Below are positions 16,570 to 26,365 of a stretch of DNA of 64,000 nt, piece after piece. The position numbers were made by a program, and so were the translations under genes. The stretch lies in assembly GCF_004124315.2 (NCBI RefSeq), contig NZ_CP096889.1, positions 3,951,001-4,015,000 of the forward strand. The letters are read 5' to 3'. Under the pieces are notes generated by a model that saw only the letters and a program-made list of their open reading frames with translations, had not been told where the DNA came from and did not search any database. The stretch comes from Bacillus cabrialesii (lineage in GTDB: Bacteria; Bacillota; Bacilli; Bacillales; Bacillaceae). Numbering within the stretch: the stretch's first letter is position 1; each line of letters starts with the position of its first letter.

Positions 16570-16586
16570 TGGGGTGTGCTTTCTTA
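16549..16586. terminator. Terminator of the dra-nupC-pdp operon
   Basis: A 12-bp stem AAAGCACACCCC / GGGGTGTGCTTT is followed on the minus strand by a T-run, directly after the pdp stop. It also overlaps the end of the hutM remnant. Confidence 0.9.
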
Positions 16587-16587
16587 A

Positions 16588-17889
16588 TTATTCCGTAATT
16601 AACGTATGAATCAGCTTCGGCGCCTTCGCTTCCGCTGCGATGCGGATGTTGTCATAGACTTTCGCGATGACTTCATCAACGTTTTCGCGGTTGGCGTAAA
16701 GCGTCACGAGCGGTTCGCCGTTTTCTACCTTGTCGCCGACCTTTTTGCGGAGCATGATACCGACGGCTAAATCGATTTCATCTTCTTTTGTGGCGCGTCC
16801 GGCACCCAGCAGCATCGCTGCGACGCCGATTTCGTCCGCGACGATTTCGGAGACGACACCCGCTTCTTTGGCAGGCACATCAATTTGATATGCAGCTTGC
16901 GGAAGCTTAGATGGATCGTCAACAATCGAGCTGTCGCCGCCTTGGTTTTTCAGGAAGTTTTTGAATTTCTCCAGCGCTTTGCCGTTTTTCATGACTTCTT
17001 CCAGCTTCGCTCTCGCTTCGTCCAAAGTATTGGCTTTTTTCGCAAGCACGACCATCTGGCTTCCGAGCGTTAAGACAAGCTCATGAAGATCCTCAGGGCC
17101 CTCGCCTTTGAGCGTATCGATCGCTTCTTTGACTTCAAGCGCATTTCCGATCGCAAAGCCGAGCGGCTGAGACATATCAGAAATAACAGCCATTGTTTGG
17201 CGGCCGACGTTATTTCCGATGCGTACCATCGCTTTGGCGAGTTCAGCCGCGTCTTCTTCCGTTTTCATGAAGGCGCCCGCTCCCGTTTTTACATCCAGCA
17301 CGATGGCATCCGCCCCGGCAGCGATTTTTTTGCTCATAATCGAGCTTGCAATCAGCGGGATGGAATTGACCGTTCCCGTTACATCACGAAGCGCGTACAG
17401 TTTTTTATCAGCAGGCGTTAAATTGCCGCTTTGGCCGATGACGGCGACCTTGTCGCGGTTCACAAGCTTAATAAATTCGTCCTTCGTCAGTTCCACGTGA
17501 AAACCGTCGATTGCCTCTAATTTATCAATCGTCCCGCCCGTATGGCCGAGGCCGCGGCCGGACATTTTGGCAACCGGCACGCCGAGAGCCGCAACTAGCG
17601 GGGCGAGAACGAGTGTTGTCGTATCGCCGACGCCGCCGGTGGAGTGTTTATCCACTTTAATCCCTTCAATGGCAGAAAGATCAATCGTTTCACCGGAGTT
17701 CACCATAGCCATCGTCAAGTCTGCACGTTCACGGTCACTCATATCCTGGAAGAAAATCGCCATGGCAAGCGCGCTTGCCTGATAATCAGGAATGCTTCCA
17801 TCCGTATAGCCGTTCACGAAAAATTGAATTTCTTCTGTGGTGAGTTCTTTTCCGTTTTGTTTTTTGATGATGATATCTACCATTCTCAT
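16588..17889 (-). CDS. pdp: Pdp, pyrimidine-nucleoside phosphorylase
   Basis: This cytosolic enzyme cleaves uridine, thymidine and deoxyuridine with phosphate, giving (deoxy)ribose-1-phosphate and base. The family signature SGRGLGHTGGTIDKLE is present, as is the phosphate-contact region KHSTGGVGDTTT. Length 433 is normal for the homodimeric enzyme. It is the last gene of dra-nupC-pdp, 29 bases after nupC. Confidence 0.97.
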   Translation of the reverse strand: MRMVDIIIKKQNGKELTTEEIQFFVNGYTDGSIPDYQASALAMAIFFQDMSDRERADLTMAMVNSGETIDLSAIEGIKVDKHSTGGVGDTTTLVLAPLVAALGVPVAKMSGRGLGHTGGTIDKLEAIDGFHVELTKDEFIKLVNRDKVAVIGQSGNLTPADKKLYALRDVTGTVNSIPLIASSIMSKKIAAGADAIVLDVKTGAGAFMKTEEDAAELAKAMVRIGNNVGRQTMAVISDMSQPLGFAIGNALEVKEAIDTLKGEGPEDLHELVLTLGSQMVVLAKKANTLDEARAKLEEVMKNGKALEKFKNFLKNQGGDSSIVDDPSKLPQAAYQIDVPAKEAGVVSEIVADEIGVAAMLLGAGRATKEDEIDLAVGIMLRKKVGDKVENGEPLVTLYANRENVDEVIAKVYDNIRIAAEAKAPKLIHTLITE

Positions 17890-17918
17890 GTATAGTCACC
17901 GATCCTTTTCAATTAAGT

Positions 17919-19100
17919 TCAATAAATCAAGCCCACAATTGCCGCTGATAAAAAGCTGACAAGCGTAGCGCCGTATAATAATTTCAGGCCGAAACGAGCG
18001 ACGACATTCCCTTGCTTTTCATTCAGTCCTTTTACCGCACCGGCAATGATTCCGATTGAGGAGAAGTTCGCAAATGACACAAGGAATACCGATACGATCG
18101 CTGTTGTGCGGCCGCTGAAATGGAAGCCGTTTTGCGTCAGAGACGTCATGGCGACAAATTCATTCGATACCATTTTTGTTGCCATAATGCTTCCCGCATT
18201 AACAGCTTCATTCCATGGAATACCCACAAGAAAAGCGAATGGAGCAAACACATATCCAAGAATGTCTTGGAAGGAAATACCGAATACCGCGTTAAAAATA
18301 CCGTTAATTAAGGCAATAATCGCGACAAATCCGATCAGCATCGCAGCAACGACAACCGCTACTTTGAAGCCGTCAAGGATGTATTCTCCGAGCACTTCGA
18401 AGAAGGATTGTTTTTCTTCCTCTTCTACACGAAGCATATCCTCTTCTTTTGCAACCTCGTAAGGATTAATAATGGAAGCGATAATGAAACCGCCAAATAA
18501 GTTCAAGACAAGCGCCGTTACAACATATTCCGGTTTGAGCATTGTCATATACGCGCCGACGATTGACATGGATACGGTTGACATCGCTGAAGCGCAAAGC
18601 GTGTACAAACGCTGCTGATTTAAAAGGCCGAGTTCTTTCTTCAAGGAGATAAATACTTCCGACTGCCCTAAAATAGCAGAAGCGACTGCGTTATATGATT
18701 CCAGTCTTCCCATACCGTTTACCTTGCTGAGGGCAAGACCGATATATCGAATAATAAACGGGAGGACTTTCCACTTTTGCAGAATCCCGATTAGAGCGGA
18801 AATAAACACGATTGGCAGGAGCACATTCATAAAGAATGTCGTTTGGTCCGCATTGACGAGTCCGCCAAACACAAAGTTGATTCCTTCCGCCGCGTATTCA
18901 AGCAGGTAATTGAATCCTTTCGCAAAGCCTCCTACGAGGAAATTTCCTATCCCGGTATTGAGGAGAATATAGCCGAGAATAAATTGCAAAATGAGCATAA
19001 CAACAATTGGGCGGATCTTAATTCTTTTTTTCCCGCTGCTCGCGATCCACGCAAGGCCTAAAAACACGATTAAACCGATAATCCCAATCAAATACTTCAT
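17919..19100 (-). CDS. nupC: NupC, pyrimidine nucleoside:H+ symporter (CNT family)
   Basis: This 393-residue concentrative nucleoside transporter has about ten membrane segments and the CNT motifs GQSEVFISLK and the C-terminal GFANFSSIG-like block (SFANFSSIGI). It takes up pyrimidine (deoxy)nucleosides for Pdp. It is the middle gene of the operon. The ATG at 19100 follows AAAGGAG. Confidence 0.96.
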   Translation of the reverse strand: MKYLIGIIGLIVFLGLAWIASSGKKRIKIRPIVVMLILQFILGYILLNTGIGNFLVGGFAKGFNYLLEYAAEGINFVFGGLVNADQTTFFMNVLLPIVFISALIGILQKWKVLPFIIRYIGLALSKVNGMGRLESYNAVASAILGQSEVFISLKKELGLLNQQRLYTLCASAMSTVSMSIVGAYMTMLKPEYVVTALVLNLFGGFIIASIINPYEVAKEEDMLRVEEEEKQSFFEVLGEYILDGFKVAVVVAAMLIGFVAIIALINGIFNAVFGISFQDILGYVFAPFAFLVGIPWNEAVNAGSIMATKMVSNEFVAMTSLTQNGFHFSGRTTAIVSVFLVSFANFSSIGIIAGAVKGLNEKQGNVVARFGLKLLYGATLVSFLSAAIVGLIY

Positions 19101-19179
19101 ATGTGTTCTCCTTTATTTGTATTCGCTTACAACAATTGTTTCCTCAGAAAACGGAAAGCCAATGCCTTCCGTCAGCTTC

Positions 19180-19851
19180 TTAGTAGTTGTCTCCGCCTGA
19201 TGCGTTTTCTCCTTTTACGATGGAAACGCCTGCGCTGGCGCCGATTCGGCTTGCTCCCGCCTCGACCATTGTGTCTACATCTTCTTTCGTTCTAACGCCG
19301 CCAGATGCCTTCACGCCGATATCAGGGCCTACTGTTTTGCGCATTAAGGCGATATCTTCCTTCGTTGCGCCGCCTGTAGAGAAGCCTGTTGATGTTTTCA
19401 CGAAGTCCGCTCCGGCAGAAACCGCTAAACGGCACGCACGTTCTTTTTCTTCATCAGTCAGAAGGCATGTTTCGATAATGACTTTGACAAGCGCTTTTCC
19501 GGCTGCGGCTTCCACCACACCGCGGATATCCGCTTCAACCACATCGTCTTCTTTGTCTTTCAAAGCGGCAATGTTAATGACCATGTCCACTTCAGTGGCG
19601 CCTTTTGAAATGGCGTCTTTTGTTTCGAACGCTTTTGTTTCAGTTGTGTTGGCGCCGAGCGGGAAGCCGATGACCGTACAAACGTCGACTCCAGTTCCTT
19701 CAAGCTCTTTTGCAGCAAGCTCCACCCATGTCGGATTGACACATACTGAAGCAAACTTGTATGTTTTCGCTTCTTCGATTAATGTTAGAATTTCCGCTTT
19801 TTGTGTATGCGGTTTCAAAGCTGTATGATCAATTATGTGAGCTAATGACAT
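19180..19851 (-). CDS. deoC: Dra/DeoC, deoxyribose-phosphate aldolase
   Basis: This enzyme splits 2-deoxyribose-5-phosphate into glyceraldehyde-3-phosphate and acetaldehyde. The Schiff-base Lys is in DFVKTSTGF and the proton-relay Lys in GVKASGGVRT. Starting at Met 19851 (MSLAHIIDHT) gives the usual 223 residues; Met 19860 is an alternative three codons upstream. It is the first gene of the deo operon, under DeoR. Confidence 0.96.
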   Translation of the reverse strand: MSLAHIIDHTALKPHTQKAEILTLIEEAKTYKFASVCVNPTWVELAAKELEGTGVDVCTVIGFPLGANTTETKAFETKDAISKGATEVDMVINIAALKDKEDDVVEADIRGVVEAAAGKALVKVIIETCLLTDEEKERACRLAVSAGADFVKTSTGFSTGGATKEDIALMRKTVGPDIGVKASGGVRTKEDVDTMVEAGASRIGASAGVSIVKGENASGGDNY

Positions 19852-19887
19852 CCTTCGCACACTTCCTTTTTTGTTAAGATATTTTTT

Positions 19888-19939
19888 AGCATAACCGACT
19901 TTTGAACATATGTAAATTGGTAATTGAAATTTTGTTCAA
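19888..19939 (-). promoter_or_regulatory. dra-nupC-pdp promoter and DeoR operator
   Basis: On the minus strand TTTACA (19911-19916) and TATGCT (19888-19893) are 17 bases apart. Upstream lies the palindrome at 19923-19939 (TTGAACAAAATTTCAAT), the known B. subtilis DeoR operator sequence. A further TTCAAA half-site sits between the -35 and -10 boxes, matching the published arrangement as I remember it. Confidence 0.9.
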
Positions 19940-19956
19940 CGAACGGTTTGAGCGTG

Positions 19957-20898
19957 TCACAAATCATTAACAAGCACCCTTGCGGTATGCTGGTCAATAA
20001 TTAAAACGTTGGCATATTTTCCTGTTAACGCGCCATGTATGGAAGGCACTTTTCTGCTCCCGCCAGCCACTAAAATGGAGCGTTCCTTCAGCCTGAGGTC
20101 TTCAAGCTCTACGCCGATGGTCCGGTCATTGATGGCGCTGCTGCAAATATTCCCTTTCGCATCAAAAAAGCGTGAACAGATATCCCCGACGGCCTGTTTT
20201 TTCAGAAGGGCCTTCTCTTCTTCATGAAAATACCCAAGCCGGAATAACAGCGCTTCGTCACGGACCGTTCCCACCGTAAAGAGAGCGATATTCGCCTGCT
20301 TGCCCATCTCGATGATCCGCTCAATATGACGGTCTTTCTCCACCATTCGCTTCACATCCGCATTATCAAACACGACGGGAAGCGGGAGATAGCGCGGCAT
20401 CGTTTGAAAAGCCTCCGCAAACAGCTGAATCGTTTCAGCGGAATACGTGTTTACCCGGGAATGACTGATGCCGCCTTTCAGCTGGACGACCTCGACGCCT
20501 TTTACCTGCTTCGGCTGCATGTTTTGCGCGATTTGATACATGGTGGTTCCCCAGCTGACGCCGACAATGTCGCCGTCTTTTACCGTTTCATGCATATATT
20601 CTGCACCATAGCGGCTTAGGTCATGTGTAATTCCTGCATAATCGGGTGTCGGGGAAAATACAACATGCGCCTCGAGAAGCCCGTATTTCTCTTCAAGCAT
20701 GGAACCGAGCGCATCCAAATCCTCAAAAGGGTCCATGACGCGAATCTGGACAAACCCTTTTTCTTTTGCATATTGCAGCAGCCGGGAAACGGTCGGCCTT
20801 GAAATGTTGAGCTGCTCAGCAATTTGCTGCTGACTGTAGTCAGACTGATAGTAGAGCCTTGCCACTTCTATGCTTAGTTGTTGTTTTTCCCGATCCAT
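19957..20898 (-). CDS. deoR: DeoR, SorC-family repressor of the deo operon
   Basis: This 313-residue regulator has an N-terminal helix-turn-helix (YSQQQIAEQLNISRPTVSRL, about residues 18-37) and a C-terminal sugar-phosphate-binding SorC domain. Deoxyribose-5-phosphate is the inducer in B. subtilis. It lies just upstream of dra on the same strand with the operator in between. Confidence 0.95.
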   Translation of the reverse strand: MDREKQQLSIEVARLYYQSDYSQQQIAEQLNISRPTVSRLLQYAKEKGFVQIRVMDPFEDLDALGSMLEEKYGLLEAHVVFSPTPDYAGITHDLSRYGAEYMHETVKDGDIVGVSWGTTMYQIAQNMQPKQVKGVEVVQLKGGISHSRVNTYSAETIQLFAEAFQTMPRYLPLPVVFDNADVKRMVEKDRHIERIIEMGKQANIALFTVGTVRDEALLFRLGYFHEEEKALLKKQAVGDICSRFFDAKGNICSSAINDRTIGVELEDLRLKERSILVAGGSRKVPSIHGALTGKYANVLIIDQHTARVLVNDL

Positions 20899-21001
20899 TC
20901 CGCACCTCCCTTTGGATCAGTTCCCGATGAAACTGCTTTCGATTTGCTTTTATTATACAGGCTGGCGCCAGCTTTCATCCACCTGATTTCTAAGAAACTA
21001 T

Positions 21002-21030
21002 AAAACGCTCTGGGCGCAGATCTGCCCAGA
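21002..21030 (-). terminator. Terminator after yxxB
   Basis: On the minus strand GCTCTGGGC and GCCCAGAGC arms are followed by GTTTTAT, right after the yxxB stop codon. It separates yxxB from deoR. Confidence 0.8.
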
Positions 21031-21032
21031 GC

Positions 21033-21860
21033 TTACTTCTCCCATGTCATATGCTGATAAATGCCTTTCATCATAGCGTACATTCCATATAAGATCAGCC
21101 CGGATGCCAAAATAGATAGAATCATTTTGCCATGCGGCTGCTGCGCGAGCTCGGCGAGCGCGCCGTCAAAGCCTCTTGTGTCGTCAGGATCAGCTGTCAT
21201 GGCTGTCTTGATGAGAAAATAGCCGATGGCTGAGAAAATAATGGCGCGGGCGATATTGCCTGCGCGCCCGGTGTTTTTTGCGATGCATATCATCTGTTTG
21301 TTCATTTTTGACGTATCGAATTCTTTCATAAATGCCGCCCGGACGCCCTTCACAAATTGAACAATCGCAAATAGGATAAAAACCGCACCCGTAAGCCCTG
21401 TGAACCATTGGCCGAACGGCTGCGCTAATACATAAGCGGACCACGTCTGTTCCGAAGTGCTGCCGTCCCCTTTGCCAAACACAAATCGCAAAGCATTCCA
21501 AGCAATGGATGCGTAAACGGCGGCGCTGAAAAAGTTTCCCGTTCTCCGCGACAGGCCTCGCCTGCTTGTTCCGTGGCCCTCCGTATCCTTGAGGGCGCTC
21601 AGCACCATCCATATCACATAACCGATAAGACCGACGCCAATGAGAAAAAGCAAGAATGACCCATATGGCATGCGTGATAAGGTTTGGAGCGCCCCGCTCG
21701 AATCCTTCGCGCCGCCCGCCCCGGCCGCCGTCATAAAGGCTAAAATCCCGAGCAGGATAAAAACGCCGCCGAATGCAAAATAACCAAGCCTCCCGAATCG
21801 CTTGATCCAAGGCTTGGTTTCCTGTTTGATCTTTGACATGCATTGGTCTTTCACAGCCAT
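21033..21860 (-). CDS. yxxB: YxxB, DUF1206 membrane protein
   Basis: This 275-residue protein has six hydrophobic segments arranged as three repeats of about 80 residues, each with a pattern like RxGxxAxGxxFxLxG (RFGRLGYFAFGGVFILLG, RAGNIARAIIFSAIGYFLI). That three-fold DUF1206 layout is characteristic, but no function is known. The start at 21860 has only a weak GAGGG site; a Met eight codons later (MSKIKQE) is also possible. The gene upstream is yxeR, and a terminator follows. Confidence 0.85.
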   Translation of the reverse strand: MAVKDQCMSKIKQETKPWIKRFGRLGYFAFGGVFILLGILAFMTAAGAGGAKDSSGALQTLSRMPYGSFLLFLIGVGLIGYVIWMVLSALKDTEGHGTSRRGLSRRTGNFFSAAVYASIAWNALRFVFGKGDGSTSEQTWSAYVLAQPFGQWFTGLTGAVFILFAIVQFVKGVRAAFMKEFDTSKMNKQMICIAKNTGRAGNIARAIIFSAIGYFLIKTAMTADPDDTRGFDGALAELAQQPHGKMILSILASGLILYGMYAMMKGIYQHMTWEK

Positions 21861-21931
21861 GTGTCCAACCCTCTTTCACAGATTCCTTACTGTTACATTC
21901 CCGATTGGACAAAGTTGAAACAGCGTCTGTG

Positions 21932-23041
21932 TCAGTGACCGGCTGAGGCATGTTTTGACTGATCCGCTGACTGCGCGGTCGTCATCCAGGCAGCCGCTGC
22001 GGCAGCTGTGATTCCTCCAGCTAATTTTCCAATCATCATGGCCGCCGCCATTTCTTTTTTCATTCCGGCCACAAAGCCGAGATGGCTGCCGAGTACAAAA
22101 GCTCCGCTAACCGCAAACGCGACATTGATGACCTTTCCTCTCGGCGTCATATCTTTTAAAGAAGCCAGCATTGGAATATGATGAGCCAAAGAAGTCACCA
22201 AGCCTGCTGTTGCTGTTTCATCTAAATGTAAACATCTCCCCAGAGCCTGAAGCGGCTTTTTAAAAGCTTTTGTGATAAAGGCCGTCATCGGAAAAGCCCC
22301 TGCCAAGGCAATGGCGATGGTGCCTGTCGTTTGTATCCCTGTTTCAGCTTTTTCCATTCCGGGAATCAGCACAATGCCTGTCATCGTTTCAACGGAGACA
22401 GCTGCGAGTCCGATAATCGCAACCATACTGACAGCCTTTCCGAAGAGATGAAATAAACGAATGATGCTGTCAGTGCACCGCCATAACCCAAAAGCGATTA
22501 CAGCAGACAAAAGGCACGGAATCAGGAGGTTTTTACCTATCATGACGATGTCAAAGCCTGCGCATAGACCCCCGATTAAGCACCCAATCGGCACTGTGCA
22601 CAGCCCGATTAAAATGCCTTTTGCAAAGTACGGTTGATCCTCTTTTTCAATGATGCTTAGAGCGACGGGAATCGTGAAGACGATTGCCGGCCCCATCATC
22701 GTTCCTAAAAACACCCATGAAAACAGTCCGGCCTCTGGATCTTTCGCCATCTCCCCCGCGAGCGCATATCCTCCCATATCAATCGCCAAGATGGTGTTCG
22801 CAAAGGATGAGGGATCGGCGCCAATCGCTGTGTAAATCGGAGAGACGATCGGAATCAGGATTGCTGCCAGAACGGGTGCCAGCGAAACGATTCCGATCAT
22901 GGACAGCGCCAGCGGCCCCATGGCCTTGAAGCCGTCCGCAAACCGCTCGCCAAGCCCCCATCTGTTACCTAAACAATAATCCGCCGCTCCCCATAGTAAA
23001 AAAGCGGACAAAATGAATACAACCGCGTCATTCACCGTCAT
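21932..23041 (-). CDS. yxeR: YxeR, EutH-type ethanolamine transporter homologue
   Basis: This 369-residue polytopic membrane protein has ten to eleven hydrophobic segments and resembles EutH, the ethanolamine permease. The C-terminal segment is Ala-rich and ends in a short polar tail. No ethanolamine ammonia-lyase genes are near it. It sits at the end of the yxeK-yxeQ sulfur-salvage cluster on the same strand, about 70 bases after yxeQ with no clear terminator, so a role with that cluster is possible but unproven. Confidence 0.85.
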   Translation of the reverse strand: MTVNDAVVFILSAFLLWGAADYCLGNRWGLGERFADGFKAMGPLALSMIGIVSLAPVLAAILIPIVSPIYTAIGADPSSFANTILAIDMGGYALAGEMAKDPEAGLFSWVFLGTMMGPAIVFTIPVALSIIEKEDQPYFAKGILIGLCTVPIGCLIGGLCAGFDIVMIGKNLLIPCLLSAVIAFGLWRCTDSIIRLFHLFGKAVSMVAIIGLAAVSVETMTGIVLIPGMEKAETGIQTTGTIAIALAGAFPMTAFITKAFKKPLQALGRCLHLDETATAGLVTSLAHHIPMLASLKDMTPRGKVINVAFAVSGAFVLGSHLGFVAGMKKEMAAAMMIGKLAGGITAAAAAAWMTTAQSADQSKHASAGH

Positions 23042-23110
23042 CGTTTCTCCTTTTTCAAACGCATGATTGGTTTTATCATATCATCTGAAATCGGTTAAAT
23101 GAGCTGAATT

Positions 23111-24448
23111 TTATTCAATATGCGCCAAAAATTCTTTGATATCGGCTTCCTCAACGGCTGTTATGATGTCCCGCGCTTTTTCATGCGGAACCGTTACCTT
23201 CAATTTTTCTTTAATGTCCTCTTCTGACAGCTCATTGCCGGGGGCTCCTTTTGGACAATCCACACGCGCTTCGCACATGCGGCCGTCTGTTAAATAGGCC
23301 CGGACTATCGTGAAACGCCCTTTTGGCACAGCATGAGGAGCGGGCTGGATAGTATTGTCATATACTCGCTGAATATGCCCCATTGTCGTTTGAATGCCGC
23401 TTGGGATCGGCTGGCTGTTGAAATGTTCAGCGGTCAGCTCATGTCCATGCAAAGCAAGAGCAATGACATATTCAACGCTGAAACGACCTTCCTCTCCAGT
23501 CTTAGGCGATCTTTCCGTCAATGCAGCATCTCCGCCCGGCGGGAAAATCACTTCAATCCGCTCGGTATTGGCGCCAGAAATGGCTTGCTCGGTGACAAGT
23601 TTTCGAATTGCGTCCGCGGAGTGGTGTGCCGCGGAGCAAAATGGATAAATTTTAAACCATAGACCCGGCTTCACGATTCTCCATGGTGTGCCCCAACGGT
23701 TGAGCAATGTGGTTTGTGCTTTTTCCAAATCACCGTACAGGCCGAAGAAACCAGTTTCTCCATCAAGCGCCGTACGAGCCCCTCCGAATTCTGATTGGGC
23801 GAGCTTAACGGCCAGTAATCCAGCCTGAGCCGCCAGCCCGGCATGCAGCGGTTTCATTTCTGTTCCAAATTGCACCCTCATTCCGGCAGATTGCGTTGCA
23901 GCAAAGCCAATCGCTTTTTCCAGTTCTTCTTGAGTCAGTTCCTCTGCGTAACCTACAGCGCAGGCGGCAGCGATCGCGCCAAGGGTTCCTGTATTATGCC
24001 ATCCCTTTTCATAGTGACGGCTGCCAATTGATTCTCCCAGTCTAGCCATCACTTCAACACCGACAATATAAGCGCCAAGAAGCCGCTCGTCATGTCCGCG
24101 AGCGGCTGAAGCCATCAGGGCCGGCACGATGACGGCACTGGGATGCCCTCTTACATCGGAGTGGACATCATCAAAATCCAATGCATGGGCGATAAATCCG
24201 TTGAGCATCGCGGATTGTAATGGCGCGGCCTTTGTTCCTTGCCCGATGATCGGGACAAGTGGCGTGTCTCCTTCATCCTTTATCAGGCGGAGGAGCTTTT
24301 GAATGCCTTTATCTTCTCTTCCAGCGAATGAAGCGGCAGTAAAGTCGAGCAATCCTTTTTTCGCTTCACGCATCGCGTCAATTGAATGCTCCGGCTGTGA
24401 CGTTCTCACAGCCTCTGCAAGACCTGCTGTCAGCCCTTGGCTGCTCAT
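23111..24448 (-). CDS. yxeQ: YxeQ, MmgE/PrpD-family protein
   Basis: This 445-residue protein is of the MmgE/PrpD fold, which includes 2-methylcitrate dehydratase and related lyases. N-terminal all-alpha features include AHALDFDDVHSDVRGHPSA, the conserved active-site block with His and Asp residues. Its start overlaps the yxeP stop by four bases, so the two are translationally coupled. The cluster breaks down S-(2-succino)cysteine; a lyase acting on a derived intermediate would fit, though the step is inferred. Confidence 0.9.
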   Translation of the reverse strand: MSSQGLTAGLAEAVRTSQPEHSIDAMREAKKGLLDFTAASFAGREDKGIQKLLRLIKDEGDTPLVPIIGQGTKAAPLQSAMLNGFIAHALDFDDVHSDVRGHPSAVIVPALMASAARGHDERLLGAYIVGVEVMARLGESIGSRHYEKGWHNTGTLGAIAAACAVGYAEELTQEELEKAIGFAATQSAGMRVQFGTEMKPLHAGLAAQAGLLAVKLAQSEFGGARTALDGETGFFGLYGDLEKAQTTLLNRWGTPWRIVKPGLWFKIYPFCSAAHHSADAIRKLVTEQAISGANTERIEVIFPPGGDAALTERSPKTGEEGRFSVEYVIALALHGHELTAEHFNSQPIPSGIQTTMGHIQRVYDNTIQPAPHAVPKGRFTIVRAYLTDGRMCEARVDCPKGAPGNELSEEDIKEKLKVTVPHEKARDIITAVEEADIKEFLAHIE

Positions 24449-25587
24449 TTGATGGTCTCCAAGACAAGAACAGCCAGCTCAGCAAAATATTGAGAGGCAA
24501 CCGTCAGCGCTTCTTCATCCAATGTAAAGGCCGGATGATGCCACTCCTCTGTGCCGTTCGTTCCCATCCAGACAAAAAATCCAGGGATCTTCTCTTGATA
24601 CAGAGCGAAGTCTTCGCCGCCAGGAGACTGCTCAGCGTGAACAGTTTGATAGCCAAGCCGCGCCGCAGCTTCTGATGCCGCGTTCAAAAACGCGCCGTCA
24701 TTCTGAACGGAAGGCAAATAAGGAAACCACTTGAATTCCGCTTTTGCCCCGTAGCCCGCGGCAATTCCTTCAGCCACCCGTTTCATATGTTCCGGAACAG
24801 CCTGCCTTGCTTCATTTTGAAAGGTTCGAACGGTGCCCTCCATTTCAGCCTGATCGGGAATCACGTTCCATGAAGTGCCCGCTTGAACTCTTGTAATACT
24901 GACAACCGCGTTTTGCAGTGAGCTGATGTTGCGGCTGACCACAGATTGCAGGCCGCTGATGATTTGACCTGCGGCAGCGATTGGATCAATACTGTTATTC
25001 GGGATGCCGGCATGTCCGCCTTTCCCTTTGACGACGATCTCAAATCGGTCAACACTTGCCATGAGCGGACCTTCCTTGACACCAATGGTCCCGACAGGCA
25101 GATCCGGCTTATTGTGCATGCCGAAAATGGCGGAAACGCCATCAAGCACACCGGCTTCTATGACCTTTCTTGCTCCAGCGGCAATTTCTTCCGCCGGCTG
25201 AAAGATAAAGCGGACTGTACCTTTCAGCTCAGCCCGTCTTTGGTTCAGCAAAATGGCCGTGCCGATAATGGATGCTGTATGAAAATCGTGTCCGCACGCA
25301 TGCATCGTGCCGCCAACCTTAGATGCAAACGGCAGATTCGTCTGTTCTTGAATCGGGAGCGCGTCAATGTCCGCTCGTATCGCGATCACTGGCCCGTCTT
25401 CCTGCCCTTTGATTTCCGCGATCACGCCTGTTTCCAATTGAGGAACGTCAAGAATTTCGATACGCTCTTCCTCAAGCCAGCGGCGGATTTTTCTCGTCGT
25501 TTCAACCTCTTGAAATGACAGTTCAGGATGTTCATGAAGATCACGCCGCATATTGATTAAACGGTTATGGAACGTCTTGTCGGCCAT
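24445..25587 (-). CDS. yxeP: YxeP, M20-family amidohydrolase (N-acetyl-S-(2-succino)cysteine pathway deacetylase)
   Basis: This 380-residue aminoacylase of the M20D/peptidase-dimer type has metal ligands in HACGHDFHTA and in the Glu pair of FQPAEE, and a late His in EWHHPAF. The frame is open to 25674, but Met 25587 (MADKTFHN) follows GGGAGAAG and avoids overlap with yxeO. It should deacetylate N-acetylated sulfur amino acids made by YxeL (established pathway as I recall, also named scmP). Confidence 0.93.
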   Translation of the reverse strand: MADKTFHNRLINMRRDLHEHPELSFQEVETTRKIRRWLEEERIEILDVPQLETGVIAEIKGQEDGPVIAIRADIDALPIQEQTNLPFASKVGGTMHACGHDFHTASIIGTAILLNQRRAELKGTVRFIFQPAEEIAAGARKVIEAGVLDGVSAIFGMHNKPDLPVGTIGVKEGPLMASVDRFEIVVKGKGGHAGIPNNSIDPIAAAGQIISGLQSVVSRNISSLQNAVVSITRVQAGTSWNVIPDQAEMEGTVRTFQNEARQAVPEHMKRVAEGIAAGYGAKAEFKWFPYLPSVQNDGAFLNAASEAAARLGYQTVHAEQSPGGEDFALYQEKIPGFFVWMGTNGTEEWHHPAFTLDEEALTVASQYFAELAVLVLETIK

Positions 25588-25603
25588 TGTTCTTCTCCCT
25601 TTC

Positions 25604-26353
25604 TTATATAAGCTCTGCAGGCTCTCCCACCTGCTTGATAAATCTTTTCGTCCTTTCGTTTTTCGGATGGTCAAACAGTTCTTCCGGCGTTCCCTGCTCG
25701 ATAATATGGCCGTCTGCCATAAAAATCACCTTATCAGCGACCTCTTTTGCAAACGCCATTTCGTGTGTCACAATGATCATCGTTGTTTGTTTTTCCGCGA
25801 TGGATTTGATGACCTGAAGCACCCCTGCGACAAGCTCAGGGTCAAGCGCAGAAGTTGGTTCATCCAGCAAAATCGCATGCGGATTGACCGCAAGCGCCCG
25901 CGCGATGCCAATCCGCTGCTGCTGGCCGCCGGACATTGTGATCGGATAGCTGTCAGCTTTATGCTCTAAACCGACTTGTTTCAGAATATCCATTCCAATG
26001 CGTTTCGCCTCATCTCGTGATTTGTGTTGAGCCACGATTAAAGCTTCTGTAATGTTTTGCAGTGCGGTTTTATTTTTAAACAAATTGTAGTTTTGAAAGA
26101 CCATGGCCGTTTGCTGGCGAAGCCGGTGTGCTTCCTTGCGTGTAAACTTTTCCGCGTTCAGTTTGGCTTCCCCGATTTCAATGAGGCCTTGATCAGGACG
26201 TTCTAATAGATTCAAGCACCGGAGAAGCGTTGATTTTCCGGAACCGGACGGACCGATGATCGCGACGACTTCTCCGCGTTTCACTTCTAGATCGATTCCG
26301 TCGAGCACGACGAGATCTTTAAACGCTTTGCGAATATTTTTTACTGTTATCAA
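25604..26353 (-). CDS. yxeO: YxeO, amino-acid ABC transporter ATPase
   Basis: This 249-residue ATPase belongs to the polar amino-acid uptake class. Walker A GPSGSGKS is at residues 34-41, the signature is MSGGQQQR, and Walker B is ILLDEP with SALDPEL. It partners YxeN and YxeM for import of S-modified cysteine or other sulfur amino acids. It is 12 bases after yxeN. Confidence 0.95.
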   Translation of the reverse strand: MITVKNIRKAFKDLVVLDGIDLEVKRGEVVAIIGPSGSGKSTLLRCLNLLERPDQGLIEIGEAKLNAEKFTRKEAHRLRQQTAMVFQNYNLFKNKTALQNITEALIVAQHKSRDEAKRIGMDILKQVGLEHKADSYPITMSGGQQQRIGIARALAVNPHAILLDEPTSALDPELVAGVLQVIKSIAEKQTTMIIVTHEMAFAKEVADKVIFMADGHIIEQGTPEELFDHPKNERTKRFIKQVGEPAELI

Positions 26354-26365
26354 CTGATTTCACCT

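Noticed and set aside
19187..19828. Long plus-strand frame of 213 residues
   Set aside because: It is wholly antisense to deoC, Ser/Thr/Ala-rich as is typical of antisense reading of a biased gene, and has no ribosome site.
24946..25518. 190-residue plus-strand frame
   Set aside because: It lies inside yxeP on the other strand and shows no protein-family features.
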